In this document: positions 33,945 to 42,767 of the stretch, one piece after another
Layout: the number at the start of each line of letters is the position of its first letter
Numbering within the stretch: the stretch's first letter is position 1
From: Bauldia sp965232525
GTDB taxonomy: Bacteria; Pseudomonadota; Alphaproteobacteria; Rhizobiales; Kaistiaceae
Length of the DNA stretch: 64,000 bases
NCBI RefSeq assembly: GCF_965232525.1
Contig: NZ_OZ246980.1
Coordinates: 1,240,001-1,304,000 of the forward strand
Reading direction: 5' to 3'
The notes under the pieces: model-generated
The model's database searches: none
What the model was told of the DNA's origin: nothing
What the model saw: the letters and a program-made list of their open reading frames with translations, nothing else
Made by a program: the position numbers and the translations under genes

Positions 33945-35213
33945 ATGGCGACGATAGACAAACCGCGGGTCGTGATTGTCGGTGCGGGCTTCGGCGGGCT
34001 CGCCTGCGCGCGGCGGCTGGGCGGTGCCGATTTCCCGGTCACCGTCGTCGACCGGCACAACTATCACCTGTTCGTACCGTTGCTCTATCAGGTGGCCACC
34101 GCCGCCCTGTCGCCGGCTGACATCGCCCGGCCGATCCGCCGTATGCTCGCCCGCTATCGCAACATCGATGTCGTGCTCGACGAAGTGACGGGTGTCGATA
34201 TGGATCGGCGGTGTCTCGCCCTTGCGCGCGAGGGCGAGCAGCCGTTCGACTATCTGATTCTTGCCGCCGGATCATCATACAGCTACTTCGGTCATGACGA
34301 CTGGGCTGCGGCAGCGCCCGGTCCGCGCACGATTGAGGACGCCCGTGCCATCCGTGCCAGATTGCTGCTCGCTTTCGAGCAGGCGGAGACGTGTTCCGAT
34401 CCGGTCGAGCGCGAACGATTGCTGACCACCGTGATCATCGGCGGCGGGCCGACCGGCGTTGAGATGGCCGGTGCCGTCGCTGAACTCACCCGCCATTCCC
34501 TCGCCCGCGACTTCCGCCATATCGACCCCGCCGCCGCGACAATCCTGTTGCTTGAGGCCGGTCCGCGGCTCCTGCCGTCCTTCCCCGAGTCGTTGTCGAC
34601 CTACGCGGAGAAGGCGCTCACCCGCCTCGGCGTGACGGTGATGACCGATACGGCCGTCGAGGATGTCACGCCGGACTCGGTGACCATCGGCGGCGCGCTC
34701 CGGCCGGCCGGCTGTATCGTCTGGGGAGCCGGCGTCAAGGCCGCGCCGATCGCGGGATGGCTCGGCCTGAATGGCGACCGCCAAGGCCGGATAACGGTCG
34801 AAGCCGATCTTTCGGTCACCGGCCTCGACCGGGTCTTCGTCGTTGGCGACTGCGCGGCTTCACCTGGGCCCAATGACCGACCGCTGCCGGCACTTGCTCA
34901 GGTAGCGCATCAGCAGGGACTCCATCTCGGTCGCGACCTGCGGCGCCACATTGGCGGGGGCAAGCCACTGACCTCGTTCCGTTTCCGCAATCGCGGCGAT
35001 GCGGCGATGGTTGGTCGCAATGCGGCCGTCTTCGATTTCGGCTGGCTGACGCTCAAAGGCCGCCTCGGCTGGCTCCTATGGGCGCTCGTTCACATTTATC
35101 TGCTCACCGGCTTCGAGAACCGGTTGATGGTCGCGTTGAAATGGCTGTGGCTTTACATCAGCTACGAGAGCGGTGCCCGGCTGATCACTGGGGAGACAAG
35201 TCGGTCCAGCTAG
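33945..35213 (+). CDS. ndh: Type II NADH:quinone oxidoreductase
   Basis: 422 residues from the ATG at 33945 (AAGG eight bases before). The first FAD loop is VVIVGAGFGGLACARRL, then HLFVPLLYQVATAALSPADIARPIR, a segment conserved in NDH-2. The NADH loop is VIIGGGPTGVEMAGAVAEL, and the second FAD contact is VFVVGDCAASPG, followed by LPALAQVAHQQGLHLG. The C-terminal stretch GWLLWALVHIYLLTGFENRLMVALKWLW anchors the enzyme to the inner membrane. It passes electrons from NADH to quinone without pumping protons. It stands directly after the WD40 gene, without clear functional link. Confidence 0.9.
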   Translation: MATIDKPRVVIVGAGFGGLACARRLGGADFPVTVVDRHNYHLFVPLLYQVATAALSPADIARPIRRMLARYRNIDVVLDEVTGVDMDRRCLALAREGEQPFDYLILAAGSSYSYFGHDDWAAAAPGPRTIEDARAIRARLLLAFEQAETCSDPVERERLLTTVIIGGGPTGVEMAGAVAELTRHSLARDFRHIDPAAATILLLEAGPRLLPSFPESLSTYAEKALTRLGVTVMTDTAVEDVTPDSVTIGGALRPAGCIVWGAGVKAAPIAGWLGLNGDRQGRITVEADLSVTGLDRVFVVGDCAASPGPNDRPLPALAQVAHQQGLHLGRDLRRHIGGGKPLTSFRFRNRGDAAMVGRNAAVFDFGWLTLKGRLGWLLWALVHIYLLTGFENRLMVALKWLWLYISYESGARLITGETSRSS

Positions 35214-35314
35214 CGCCAACACGCGCGTTCCCCAGTTCCGGGTCTACTGCGTGTATTGGCGCGACTCGCTAACCTTCTGCATAGTCAGATAATTGGCTAG
35301 ATACTTCGGCCAGA

Positions 35315-35333
35315 AGCGGTTCGGCCGAAAGGG
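35315..35333 (+). repeat. Short repeat around TTCGGCCGAA, copy 2
   Basis: Matches 17 of 19 bases with 4198-4216. Here it lies just before the ribosome-binding site of the 83-residue membrane protein, and an additional TTCGGCC 15 bases upstream (35304-35310) could pair with its GGCCGAA to form a hairpin in the leader. Confidence 0.45.
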
Positions 35334-35345
35334 AGGGCTAAGACG

Positions 35346-35597
35346 ATGACTGATAAGGGCAACGAGGAGATCAAGCGGGTCACCGAAGACGCGGAAGAAG
35401 GTCTCCATGGTCGCGTCGACGATCCCGACACGCCGCCGGAGACAGGACCGATCGAGGCTGGCCCGGTCGATGCGGGGCCAACAGGCTTGCGCGATGACGG
35501 GATTCGTCGTCCCGAATCGGGCAACCGTATCGTCCTGATCGGCGGCACAGCGCTGGTCGTGATCGTTGTGGTGATTCTGGTCGGGGTGTTGCTTTGA
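35346..35597 (+). CDS. Small acidic protein with C-terminal membrane anchor
   Basis: 83 residues. GGGAGG lies about nine bases before the ATG. The first 60 residues are acidic and proline-rich, probably unstructured (EDAEEGLHGRVDDPDTPPET, then GPIEAGPVDAGPTG). The last 22 residues are a single hydrophobic helix (IVLIGGTALVVIVVVILVGV), so the protein is tail-anchored with its N-terminus in the cytoplasm. No family recognised. The 132-bp upstream gap is comparatively AT-rich and carries its own promoter and a possible leader hairpin. Confidence 0.6.
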   Translation: MTDKGNEEIKRVTEDAEEGLHGRVDDPDTPPETGPIEAGPVDAGPTGLRDDGIRRPESGNRIVLIGGTALVVIVVVILVGVLL

Positions 35598-35714
35598 CCA
35601 CTTGTCGCGAGGGTACGGCTTGTCTCTACTAATAGTTGCGAAATATCTGAAATTCCACTATTTAGGTGTCACCAATTCGGTCAAGAATCGTTGTCGCGGT
35701 GGAGGGGCAGAGCT

Positions 35715-36212
35715 TTGGCGAACGACACCAGCAGGCGGAGAGCGTGGGCTCGGGTTTGGGATTGGGTCGCCCGAACCAGGGATGTCTTGACCGTTTTATT
35801 GTTCTTTCTTGCGATCTTGGTCTTCTTCGTTCCGAGCGCGCGATCCGCTCTAGGCGTCTTCATTGCGTCTAGCTACGGGCTCAAAGCATGGGCGTATTAT
35901 GAGGTCAGCGAGGAAGGGGGACTAACTACGGATGGACGTCTGCTACTGCTCCGTTCGGATGGAGGACGACAGTATTCCGACCTGGTCAGAGGCGACAAAT
36001 TCATGGCCGCTAACCGAGTCAACCTGCGAGTCGAGCCTTCGAGGGAGTCGACATCCCTAATGATACTACGAAGCGACTCCTGCGTGGTCGCGCTTGAGGC
36101 TCCTGAGAGGGGAACCGCGGGACCGTTCGAAGACCAAGCAGTCGGTTCTGGTGGTTGGCTGTTGGTCGGCACCGCCCCTTGCGAGCTTTTCGATCGACCC
36201 AAACCGTTCTGA
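35715..36212 (+). CDS. Membrane-anchored protein with SH3-like domain
   Basis: About 165 residues from a TTG at 35715, with GGAGG nine bases before; a TTG at 35691 is the other choice. A basic N-terminus (NDTSRRRAWARVWDWVAR) leads into one helix (VLTVLLFFLAILVFFVPSA), so the rest faces the periplasm. The C-terminal half reads NRVNLRVEPSRESTSLMILRSDSCVVAL, the N-L-R-x-x-P-S pattern of bacterial SH3 domains that bind peptidoglycan peptides. Base composition around the start is lower in GC than its neighbours. Function unknown. It is convergent with the homospermidine synthase gene, three bases apart. Confidence 0.6.
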   Translation: MANDTSRRRAWARVWDWVARTRDVLTVLLFFLAILVFFVPSARSALGVFIASSYGLKAWAYYEVSEEGGLTTDGRLLLLRSDGGRQYSDLVRGDKFMAANRVNLRVEPSRESTSLMILRSDSCVVALEAPERGTAGPFEDQAVGSGGWLLVGTAPCELFDRPKPF

Positions 36213-36215
36213 GCC

Positions 36216-37655
36216 CTATCGCACCAGCACGTTACGAAACTGCCAGGGATCGCTTGTGTCGATGTCCTCGGGGAAGAAGCCCGGCCGGCCGGTGAGTGGC
36301 GTCCAGTCGGTGTAGTAGCCCTTGACCGGGCCGAGATAGGGGACCTGCACCTCGAGGCAGCGACGGTAGTCCATCTCGTCGGTCTCAACGATTCCCCGGT
36401 TTGGGTTTTCCAGCGCCCATACTATGCCGGCGAGCACGGCGGAGGTCACCTGAAGACCGGTGGCGTTTTGATATGGCGCGAGGTCGCGGGTCTCTTCGAT
36501 CGAAAGCTGCGAGCCGTACCAGTAGGCGTTTCTGGTGTGGCCGTAGAGCAGCACCCCCAGCTCGTCGATGCCGTCGACGATCTCGTCCTCGTCGAGGATG
36601 TGGTGTTCGGTCTGGGTGTGGCCCGGGTAGCCGAACAGCTCGTGGAAGGACAGCACCGCATCGTCGGCCGGGTGGTAGGCATAGTGGCAGGTCGGGCGGT
36701 AGGTGACCGTCTCGCCGTCACGCAGGGTGAAGTAGTCGGCGATCGAAATCGACTCGTTGTGGGTGACCAGGAAACCGAGCTGCGGACCGGGGGTCGGACA
36801 CCAGGTGCGGACCCGGGTGTCGGCTCCAGGCTGCAACAGGTAGATGCCGGCCTTGGAGCCGATGGTTTCAAGTTCGGCGTTGGCGGGCATCCAGGTCTCA
36901 TGGGTGCCCCATCCGAGTTCCGCCGGCTGCAGGCCCTCGGCGATGAACCCTTCGACCGACCAGGTGTTGACGAAGACGCCGCGGGATTTCGGCTTCCGCG
37001 CACGCTGGGTGTCGCGCTCGGCGATATGAATGCCCTTGACGCCTAGGTCGCGCATCAGTCGCGCCCAATCCTCGCGGTCGTCGGGTCCCGGTTCAGTGAA
37101 GGTGTGGCCCGTGTCAGTGGCGATGTTGACCAGCGCCTGCTTGACGAACCAGGACACCATGCCGGGGTTGGCGCCGCAGCAGGAGACGGCGGTCGTGCCG
37201 CCGGGATTGGTGGCCTTCTCGTGGCGGACCGTGTGGCGGAGCGCGTTGTTGGTACGGGATTCGGCTGGCGAAGCCTTGTCGAAATAGAACCCCGGCCACG
37301 GCTCGACCACCGTGTCGATGTAGGGAACGTTGATTTCGCGGCACATCCTGAGAATGTCCAGCGAAGACGTGTCGACCGACAGGTTGACGCAGAACCCGGG
37401 CGTGCCGTCGTCGGCGGTGAGCAGCGGCGCTAGGAGGTCGCGGTAGTTCTCCGGGGTCACCGTCTCCTGGATGAAGCGGAGATTGCGCTCATCGAGGAGA
37501 CGGCGGCCTGAGTCGTCCGGATCGATCACCACCATCTTGGCCGGGTCGTAATCGAAGTGTCGCTCGATCAGCGGCAGGGTTCCGCGCCCAATCGACCCGA
37601 AGCCAATGATGACGATGGGGCCGTCGATCGTTCCGTATTTGGGCCACCCGGCCAT
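36216..37655 (-). CDS. hss: Homospermidine synthase
   Basis: 479 residues from the ATG at 37655, which has GGAGG five bases upstream (the GTG at 37661 does not). It is the bacterial NAD-dependent type: IVIIGFGSIGRGTLPLIERH is the NAD loop, and VNLSVDTSSLDIL, YIDTVVEPWPGFYFD, VSCCGANPGMVSWFVKQAL and the C-terminal YLGPVKGYYTDWTPL are family sequence. It makes sym-homospermidine from two putrescines, or from putrescine and spermidine. This is the main long polyamine of many alphaproteobacteria. No other polyamine gene is adjacent, as is common. Confidence 0.93.
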   Translation of the reverse strand: MAGWPKYGTIDGPIVIIGFGSIGRGTLPLIERHFDYDPAKMVVIDPDDSGRRLLDERNLRFIQETVTPENYRDLLAPLLTADDGTPGFCVNLSVDTSSLDILRMCREINVPYIDTVVEPWPGFYFDKASPAESRTNNALRHTVRHEKATNPGGTTAVSCCGANPGMVSWFVKQALVNIATDTGHTFTEPGPDDREDWARLMRDLGVKGIHIAERDTQRARKPKSRGVFVNTWSVEGFIAEGLQPAELGWGTHETWMPANAELETIGSKAGIYLLQPGADTRVRTWCPTPGPQLGFLVTHNESISIADYFTLRDGETVTYRPTCHYAYHPADDAVLSFHELFGYPGHTQTEHHILDEDEIVDGIDELGVLLYGHTRNAYWYGSQLSIEETRDLAPYQNATGLQVTSAVLAGIVWALENPNRGIVETDEMDYRRCLEVQVPYLGPVKGYYTDWTPLTGRPGFFPEDIDTSDPWQFRNVLVR

Positions 37656-37807
37656 CGGCACCTCCGGTTTTGTTCGTCAAAGCGTCACAGTTCATCGCGA
37701 CAACCGCGGTCGAGGTCAACAGGCCGTGAAGAGGCGGCCGCTCGACAACGGTGCGCCGACTGTGTCTACTGGTGGCGGGCGGCTCTTGGTCACGAAGGGC
37801 CCTTCTC

Positions 37808-39067
37808 ATGTCACTATCCGTTCGTTTCGCATCGCTGGTCATTGCGCTGCCGCTGCTGGCGCCGCCGGCGCTCGCCAACCCCAATCCACAGTCGGGGAAC
37901 CGCGTGTTCGACCGCGCGGTCGATCTGGTCGAGGAGCATTTCTACGCGCCGGACAATCTCGATGAGTTCCGCGACGCGGTCGCGATCACAGTTGCCAATC
38001 TTACCGATATGGCCGAGGCGGACCCCGCAGTGGTGAGCGACGCCATCGATTTCGTGTTGGCGCGCCTTGAGACCTCGCATGTCGGTCACTTCACCCCGGA
38101 TCAGGTGGACTATTATGAGCTCGTCGATGTCTTCCGCTTCGGTTTCCGCGATCGCGTCCGCCAGCTCTTCCCGCCGCGGGGGCGGGTGACCTATGACGGC
38201 ATCGGCATCGCCAGTGCGACGATCGACGGCAAGACGTTCATCACCGATGTCTACGACGGCGGCCCGGCCGACCGCGCCGGCCTGATGGTTGGCGACGAAA
38301 TCGTCGCGTTGGATGGTCAGCCATTCCACGAGGTCGAGTCGTTCCGCGGGCGCGCAGGCGTCGCGGTGTCGCTGACTGTCGCACGGACTGTCGAGGGCCC
38401 GTCGATAGACGTCGCGGTCGATGTCGAGCGGCTGTCGCCGGGTGTCGGGTTCGTGTCGGCGATCGCCGACAGCGCGGAGGTGATCGAGCACGATGGCCGG
38501 TCGATCGGCTATCTACGGCTTTGGGCCTACACCGACCGGCAGGTGAAAAGCGTTATCGAAGAAGCGCTTAGCGGACCGTTGGCAGATACGGAGGCACTGG
38601 TTCTTGATCTGCGCAGCCGCTGGGGCGGGGCGCCGCCCACCGCCGCTGATACGTTCGTCGGTGGTTCACCTGATATGTCAATGACTTATCGGAGCGGCGA
38701 GACCAACACCATCCACGCACGCTGGCGCAAGCCATTGGTCGCGATCATCGACGAGGGCACCCGCAGCGGCATGGAAATCCTCGCTTATGCCTTGAAAGAC
38801 AACAACATAACCCTGGTCGGCCAGCCGACCGCCGCCGATGTGGTCGCTGGTCGCGCCTTTCTCCTGCCCGACGACAGCATGCTCGAGGTTGCCGTCGCCG
38901 ACGTCTTCGTCGACGGTGTGCGGCTGGAGGGCGCCGGGGTCGCGCCGCATATCGACGTCCCCTTCGACGTCCGCTATGCCGCCGGCGCTGACCCGCAAAG
39001 GGCCGCAGCACTCGACGAGGTCGTCCGTCAACTCAACGCGGCGATGACGGTGCCAAAGACTCCCTGA
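37808..39067 (+). CDS. Exported S41-family (C-terminal processing) serine peptidase
   Basis: 419 residues. The ATG at 37808 opens a signal peptide (RFASLVIALPLLAPPALA). A PDZ domain spans about 130-200 (VTYDGIGIASATIDGKTFIT, DVYDGGPADRAGLMVGDEIVAL). The tail-specific protease fold follows: YLRLWAYT, LVLDLRSRWGGAPPTAADTFV, and EGTRSGMEILAYALKDNNITLVG with the expected catalytic Ser and Lys. GRAFLLPDDSMLEVAVADVF and APHIDVPFD complete it. It cleaves proteins from their C-terminus in the periplasm. Compared with CtpA the segment around the nucleophile is R-S-G-M-E rather than S-A-S-E, but the serine is kept. Confidence 0.85.
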   Translation: MSLSVRFASLVIALPLLAPPALANPNPQSGNRVFDRAVDLVEEHFYAPDNLDEFRDAVAITVANLTDMAEADPAVVSDAIDFVLARLETSHVGHFTPDQVDYYELVDVFRFGFRDRVRQLFPPRGRVTYDGIGIASATIDGKTFITDVYDGGPADRAGLMVGDEIVALDGQPFHEVESFRGRAGVAVSLTVARTVEGPSIDVAVDVERLSPGVGFVSAIADSAEVIEHDGRSIGYLRLWAYTDRQVKSVIEEALSGPLADTEALVLDLRSRWGGAPPTAADTFVGGSPDMSMTYRSGETNTIHARWRKPLVAIIDEGTRSGMEILAYALKDNNITLVGQPTAADVVAGRAFLLPDDSMLEVAVADVFVDGVRLEGAGVAPHIDVPFDVRYAAGADPQRAAALDEVVRQLNAAMTVPKTP

Positions 39068-39115
39068 GCCGCCTCATCGGGCCTATATGACCGGCACCGA
39101 TGCCAGGAGGCCCTG

Positions 39116-41176
39116 ATGACCGCCGATACAACTAACCCGCTGCTCGCCGAATGGGATACCCCGTACGGAATGCCGCCGTTCGATCGCATCCGGCCGGAGC
39201 ATTTCCGGCCGGCCCTGGATGCGGCGATGGCCGACCAGCGGAACGCCGTGGAGCGGATCGCGGCAGACCCGGAACCGCCGACCTTCGACAACACATTGAT
39301 AGCGTTGGAGCGTTCCGGGTTGCCATTATCGCGGATCGCCAAGGTCTTCTACGGGCTGGTCAGCGCCGACACCAACGATGCCCTGCAGGCGGTCGAGCGC
39401 GAGATGGCGCCGCTGTTTGCCCGCCACGCCAACGCGATCTACCTCAATCCGGCTGTGTTTCAGCGGATCACGGCCCTCTCTGATAATCCCGATCTGGGCT
39501 GGACCGACGAGCAGCGTCGCCTTCTGGAGCGCTACCACACCAACTTCACGCGCGCCGGTGCCGCGCTTGACAAGGCCGGCAAGCAACGGCTGGCGGACAT
39601 CAACGAGCGCCTGGCAACCCTCGGGACTTTGTTCAGCCAGAACGTACTGGCTGACGAGTCGGCCTGGACTCTTCCTCTTGACGGTCCGGGCGATCTCGCC
39701 GGCCTGCCGGACTGGGCGGTTGCCGCGGCCGCGCAGGCGGCGACAGATCGCGGCCTAACAGGCCATGTCGTGACGTTGGCGCGGTCGAGCGTCGAGACGT
39801 TCCTCCAATTCTCCACCCGCCGCGATCTCCGCGAAACCGCTTTCGAAGCCTGGATCAGCCGCGGCGCGAACGGAAACGATCATGACAATCATGACCTGAT
39901 CGCGGAGATCGTCCGCCTGCGCGACGAGCGCGCCAAGCTGCTCGGTTGCGAAACCTTCGCTGAGTTTGTCCTCGCCGACGCCATGGCCAAGACCCCGGAT
40001 GCGGTTGCCAACCTGCTCCGCACCGTCTGGGAGCCCGGCGTGCGGCTCGCCGAACGCGAAACCATCGACCTGCAGGAACTCGTCGCCGAGGACGGGGGCA
40101 ATCACGACATCGCGCCGGCCGACTGGCGCTTCTACGCCGACCGGCTTCGCAAGCGCCGGTTCGATTTCGACGAGTCCGAGCTGAAGCCGTATCTCCAGCT
40201 CGACCGGATGATCGACGCTGCCTTCTGGGTTGCCGGGCGACTGTTCGGGCTGACGTTCAAACCGGTCGATAACGCGCCGACCTACAACCCGGATGTCCGG
40301 GTCTGGCGGGCGGATGCGGAAGACGGCACGTTCCTCGGTCTCTTTGTGGCCGACTACTTCGCCCGGCCGTCGAAGCGCGGCGGGGCATGGATGAGCGGCT
40401 TTCGCAGCCAGAATCGCCTTGACGGCGACGTCCGGCCGATCATCGTCAACGTGATGAACTTCTCCAAGCCGCCGGAAGGTGAGCCGGCGCTGCTGTCGAT
40501 CGACGATGCGCGCACGCTATTCCACGAATTCGGCCACGCCCTGCACGGCTTGCTCTCCGACGTGACCTACCCGCTGCTCTCCGGTACCAACGTCGCTACG
40601 GACTTCGTCGAACTGCCGTCGCAACTCTACGAGCACTGGCTGTTCGAGCGGGCAGTTCTTGATCGTTTCGCGGTTCACTATGAAACCGGTGAAGCCATTC
40701 CCGAGGCGCTGGTCGAGAAGGTGCTCGCCGCGCGGACCTTCAATCAGGGATTCGCCACGGTCGAGTATACGGCCTCGGCGCTTGTCGACCTCGACCTGCA
40801 CCGGGCGGACGATGTGTCGGATCTTGACGCGAAGACGTTCGAGGCGAAGGCGCTGGACGCGATCGAAATGCCCGAGGCGATCGTCATGCGGCACCGGCTG
40901 CCGCACTTCCTGCATATCTTTGCCGGCGATCACTACGCGGCCGGCTACTACAGCTATCTGTGGTCGGAGGTGCTGGATGCTGACGCGTTCTCGGCTTTCG
41001 AGGAAGCCGGCGATCCGTTCGATCCGGAAACCGCCGCGCGCCTCCGCGAGAGCGTCTATGCCGCCGGGAACCTGCGGGATCCGGCGGACGCCTATCAACG
41101 GTTTCGCGGGCGGATGCCGACTGCCGATGCCCTTCTGAAGAAGCGCGGTCTCGCGGATGTCGCGCCAGCCGGTTGA
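39116..41176 (+). CDS. dcp: M3 family peptidyl-dipeptidase/oligopeptidase (Dcp type)
   Basis: 686 residues, the usual length. CCAGGAGG precedes the ATG. The N-terminus NPLLAEWDTPYGMPPFDRIRPEHFRPAL is typical of Dcp. The zinc site is FHEFGHALHGL near residue 466 (HEFGH), with the third ligand Glu in FVELPSQLYEHW about 28 residues on. RHRLPHFLHIFAGDHYAAGYYSYLWSEV near the end forms the substrate-binding Tyr region. It removes dipeptides from peptides in the cytoplasm, recycling products of proteases. No signal peptide. Oligopeptidase A is the alternative assignment. Confidence 0.88.
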   Translation: MTADTTNPLLAEWDTPYGMPPFDRIRPEHFRPALDAAMADQRNAVERIAADPEPPTFDNTLIALERSGLPLSRIAKVFYGLVSADTNDALQAVEREMAPLFARHANAIYLNPAVFQRITALSDNPDLGWTDEQRRLLERYHTNFTRAGAALDKAGKQRLADINERLATLGTLFSQNVLADESAWTLPLDGPGDLAGLPDWAVAAAAQAATDRGLTGHVVTLARSSVETFLQFSTRRDLRETAFEAWISRGANGNDHDNHDLIAEIVRLRDERAKLLGCETFAEFVLADAMAKTPDAVANLLRTVWEPGVRLAERETIDLQELVAEDGGNHDIAPADWRFYADRLRKRRFDFDESELKPYLQLDRMIDAAFWVAGRLFGLTFKPVDNAPTYNPDVRVWRADAEDGTFLGLFVADYFARPSKRGGAWMSGFRSQNRLDGDVRPIIVNVMNFSKPPEGEPALLSIDDARTLFHEFGHALHGLLSDVTYPLLSGTNVATDFVELPSQLYEHWLFERAVLDRFAVHYETGEAIPEALVEKVLAARTFNQGFATVEYTASALVDLDLHRADDVSDLDAKTFEAKALDAIEMPEAIVMRHRLPHFLHIFAGDHYAAGYYSYLWSEVLDADAFSAFEEAGDPFDPETAARLRESVYAAGNLRDPADAYQRFRGRMPTADALLKKRGLADVAPAG

Positions 41177-41207
41177 TCCTCGGCGCCGGTGAAGCGATCG
41201 CCGTGAC

Positions 41208-41804
41208 CTAGGCTTTGCGACCGGCGAGGTAGCGACGGACCAAGAGGCGAGCCAAGTCGGGCGCTTCCTCGGCAGTGACGACGCCCAGCTTGCCCGACAC
41301 GGCCAGCGAGGCGATGCCGTTGAGCGCTGCCCACAGCGTCGCAACGGATCTGTTGCGGTCGTCCGGATCGGGAAACAGAGGCGCCAGGACCTCTTCGACC
41401 AGACCGAGCGGTCGCGACAGAGCGGTGCGGTACCAATCGGGCAACGGCCCCGGTTGGCGGCGGATGTACTCAACCAGAATGGACCAGAGGCGCGGATTGC
41501 GCCGCACGAAAGCGACATAGCCGTCCGCCAGTGCCAGCGCCCCGTCGACCGGCGGAAGCTTCGGCTTGATCCGCCGTTTGAGACTGCCGTGCAGCCGTCG
41601 CAGTGTCCGTTCATTGAGACGGAGGATCACCTCGTCCATGTCGCCGACGGCGTGATAGATCGAGTTGGGCGCATAACCGATCGCCGCGCCTAGACGGCGC
41701 ATGGTGATGCCGGGTAGTCCGTCGCGGGCACCGATCTCCTCAGCGGCGGCAACCACAAGCTCGGTCATCTCCTCCCGGGTGTGCTCTCTTCGACGCGCGA
41801 CCAC
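41208..41804 (-). CDS. TetR family regulator of the phospholipid gene set
   Basis: 198 residues from a GTG at 41804, chosen because GAGAGGGG lies six bases before it; the ATG at 41846 has no site and sits five bases from an operator. The helix-turn-helix is MTELVVAAAEEIGARDGLPG, then ITMRRLGAAIGYAPNSIYHAVGDMDEV. The ligand domain (YVAFVRRNPRLWSILVEYI, ATLWAALNGIASLAV) is of the TetR_C_13/WHG type. Two copies of TTGAAC-N3-GTTCAA separate it from the divergent methyltransferase gene, so it should repress both directions. The inducer is unknown, perhaps a lipid-like compound or membrane stress. Confidence 0.85.
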   Translation of the reverse strand: MVARRREHTREEMTELVVAAAEEIGARDGLPGITMRRLGAAIGYAPNSIYHAVGDMDEVILRLNERTLRRLHGSLKRRIKPKLPPVDGALALADGYVAFVRRNPRLWSILVEYIRRQPGPLPDWYRTALSRPLGLVEEVLAPLFPDPDDRNRSVATLWAALNGIASLAVSGKLGVVTAEEAPDLARLLVRRYLAGRKA

Positions 41805-41851
41805 CGCAATCCCCTCTCTGTGACGGCGATCACCGCGCCGACTCATCTGTC

Positions 41852-41895
41852 TTGAACGTTGTTCAACATCATGCTAGCTATTGAACAGTGTTCAA
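41852..41895. promoter_or_regulatory. Twin 15-bp TetR operators
   Basis: TTGAAC-GTT-GTTCAA at 41852-41866 and TTGAAC-AGT-GTTCAA at 41881-41895: two perfect palindromes with the same half-sites, 29 bp centre to centre. They fill most of the space between the regulator and the methyltransferase. The left copy may overlap a -35 element (TTGAAC) for rightward transcription. Binding by the adjacent TetR protein is inferred from position, identity and symmetry. Confidence 0.75.
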
Positions 41896-41914
41896 CACAA
41901 GAGGATGCTCGCAG

Positions 41915-42763
41915 ATGACCGCGATGGACCTGAACGCGCTGACCCGACCGCTCCCCGCATGGCATCCAAAGGCCTGGTATTACGGCCTCGCCCGTGGGCT
42001 TCTGCGATCGGTTGGCCGGCTGTCGAAGGGAGTCAGCATTGGACTCGCCCACGGCTTCGACTCCGGTGTCATGCTGGATCACGTCTACGCCAACCGGGCC
42101 GAGGGTCGCGGCTTTCTCGGACGGCTGATCGATCGTGTTTACCTGAACGCGCCGGGTTGGGCCGGCATTCGCAATCGCGGCCTGCTGCTGGAGCGGACCG
42201 TCGTCCAGTGCGTCGAGGCGGCAGCCGATGGTCGCCAAACGGTCCGGCTCGTTGACCTGGCCTGCGGTGGCGGTCAGTACCTTTTACGTGCGCTTGCCCG
42301 GTTCACCCCGGACATCGCCATTGATGCGACGCTGCGGGATTATCGGCCGGAGAATATCGACAAGGCCCGAGCCAACGCGAAACGGCTCGGCGTTGAAGCC
42401 AGCTTCGATGTCGCCGACGCCTTCTCCGATGCTGATCTAGCCGAACTCGGCATGGTCGACATCGCGATTGTATCCGGCCTACACGAAATCATCGACGACG
42501 ACAGCCGGGTCGAGCGGCACTTCGGCCAGATCGCCCGCATTCTTCGGCCGGACGGAACGCTGCTGCTGACCGTCCAGCCCGACCATCCCCAGGCCGAATT
42601 CATCGCCCGCGTGCTCAACGCTCACACCGGCAAGCCCTGGGCGATGCGGTTGCGGCCAGTGTCACTGACCCGGCGCTGGCTGGGGGCGGCCGGTTTCGTC
42701 GTCGATCGTGTCGCGATGGAGCCGCTCGGCATTTTCGGTGTGCTGCAGGCGACCAAGGCGTAA
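41915..42763 (+). CDS. SAM-dependent methyltransferase of the phospholipid gene set (YnbC C-domain-like)
   Basis: 282 residues from the ATG at 41915 (GAGG ten bases upstream). The class I SAM fold starts with VRLVDLACGGGQYLLRAL at 110-127, then VDIAIVSGLHEIIDDD and ILRPDGTLLLTVQPDHPQAE. The N-terminal 90 residues (GVSIGLAHGFDSGVMLDHVY, then LGRLIDRVYLNAPGWAGIRNRG) are special to a small group. As I recall, the methyltransferase half of E. coli YnbC shares this feature. Here it is a separate protein without the hydrolase half. It is followed by phosphatidyltransferase, cytidylyltransferase and acyltransferase genes, so a lipid substrate is likely: head group or acyl chain methylation. Confidence 0.8.
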   Translation: MTAMDLNALTRPLPAWHPKAWYYGLARGLLRSVGRLSKGVSIGLAHGFDSGVMLDHVYANRAEGRGFLGRLIDRVYLNAPGWAGIRNRGLLLERTVVQCVEAAADGRQTVRLVDLACGGGQYLLRALARFTPDIAIDATLRDYRPENIDKARANAKRLGVEASFDVADAFSDADLAELGMVDIAIVSGLHEIIDDDSRVERHFGQIARILRPDGTLLLTVQPDHPQAEFIARVLNAHTGKPWAMRLRPVSLTRRWLGAAGFVVDRVAMEPLGIFGVLQATKA

Positions 42764-42767
42764 GGTC

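Noticed and set aside
40517..41614. Minus-strand open frame of 365 codons
   Set aside because: Overlaps the M3 peptidase gene and the TetR gene in a different frame; no recognisable domain.
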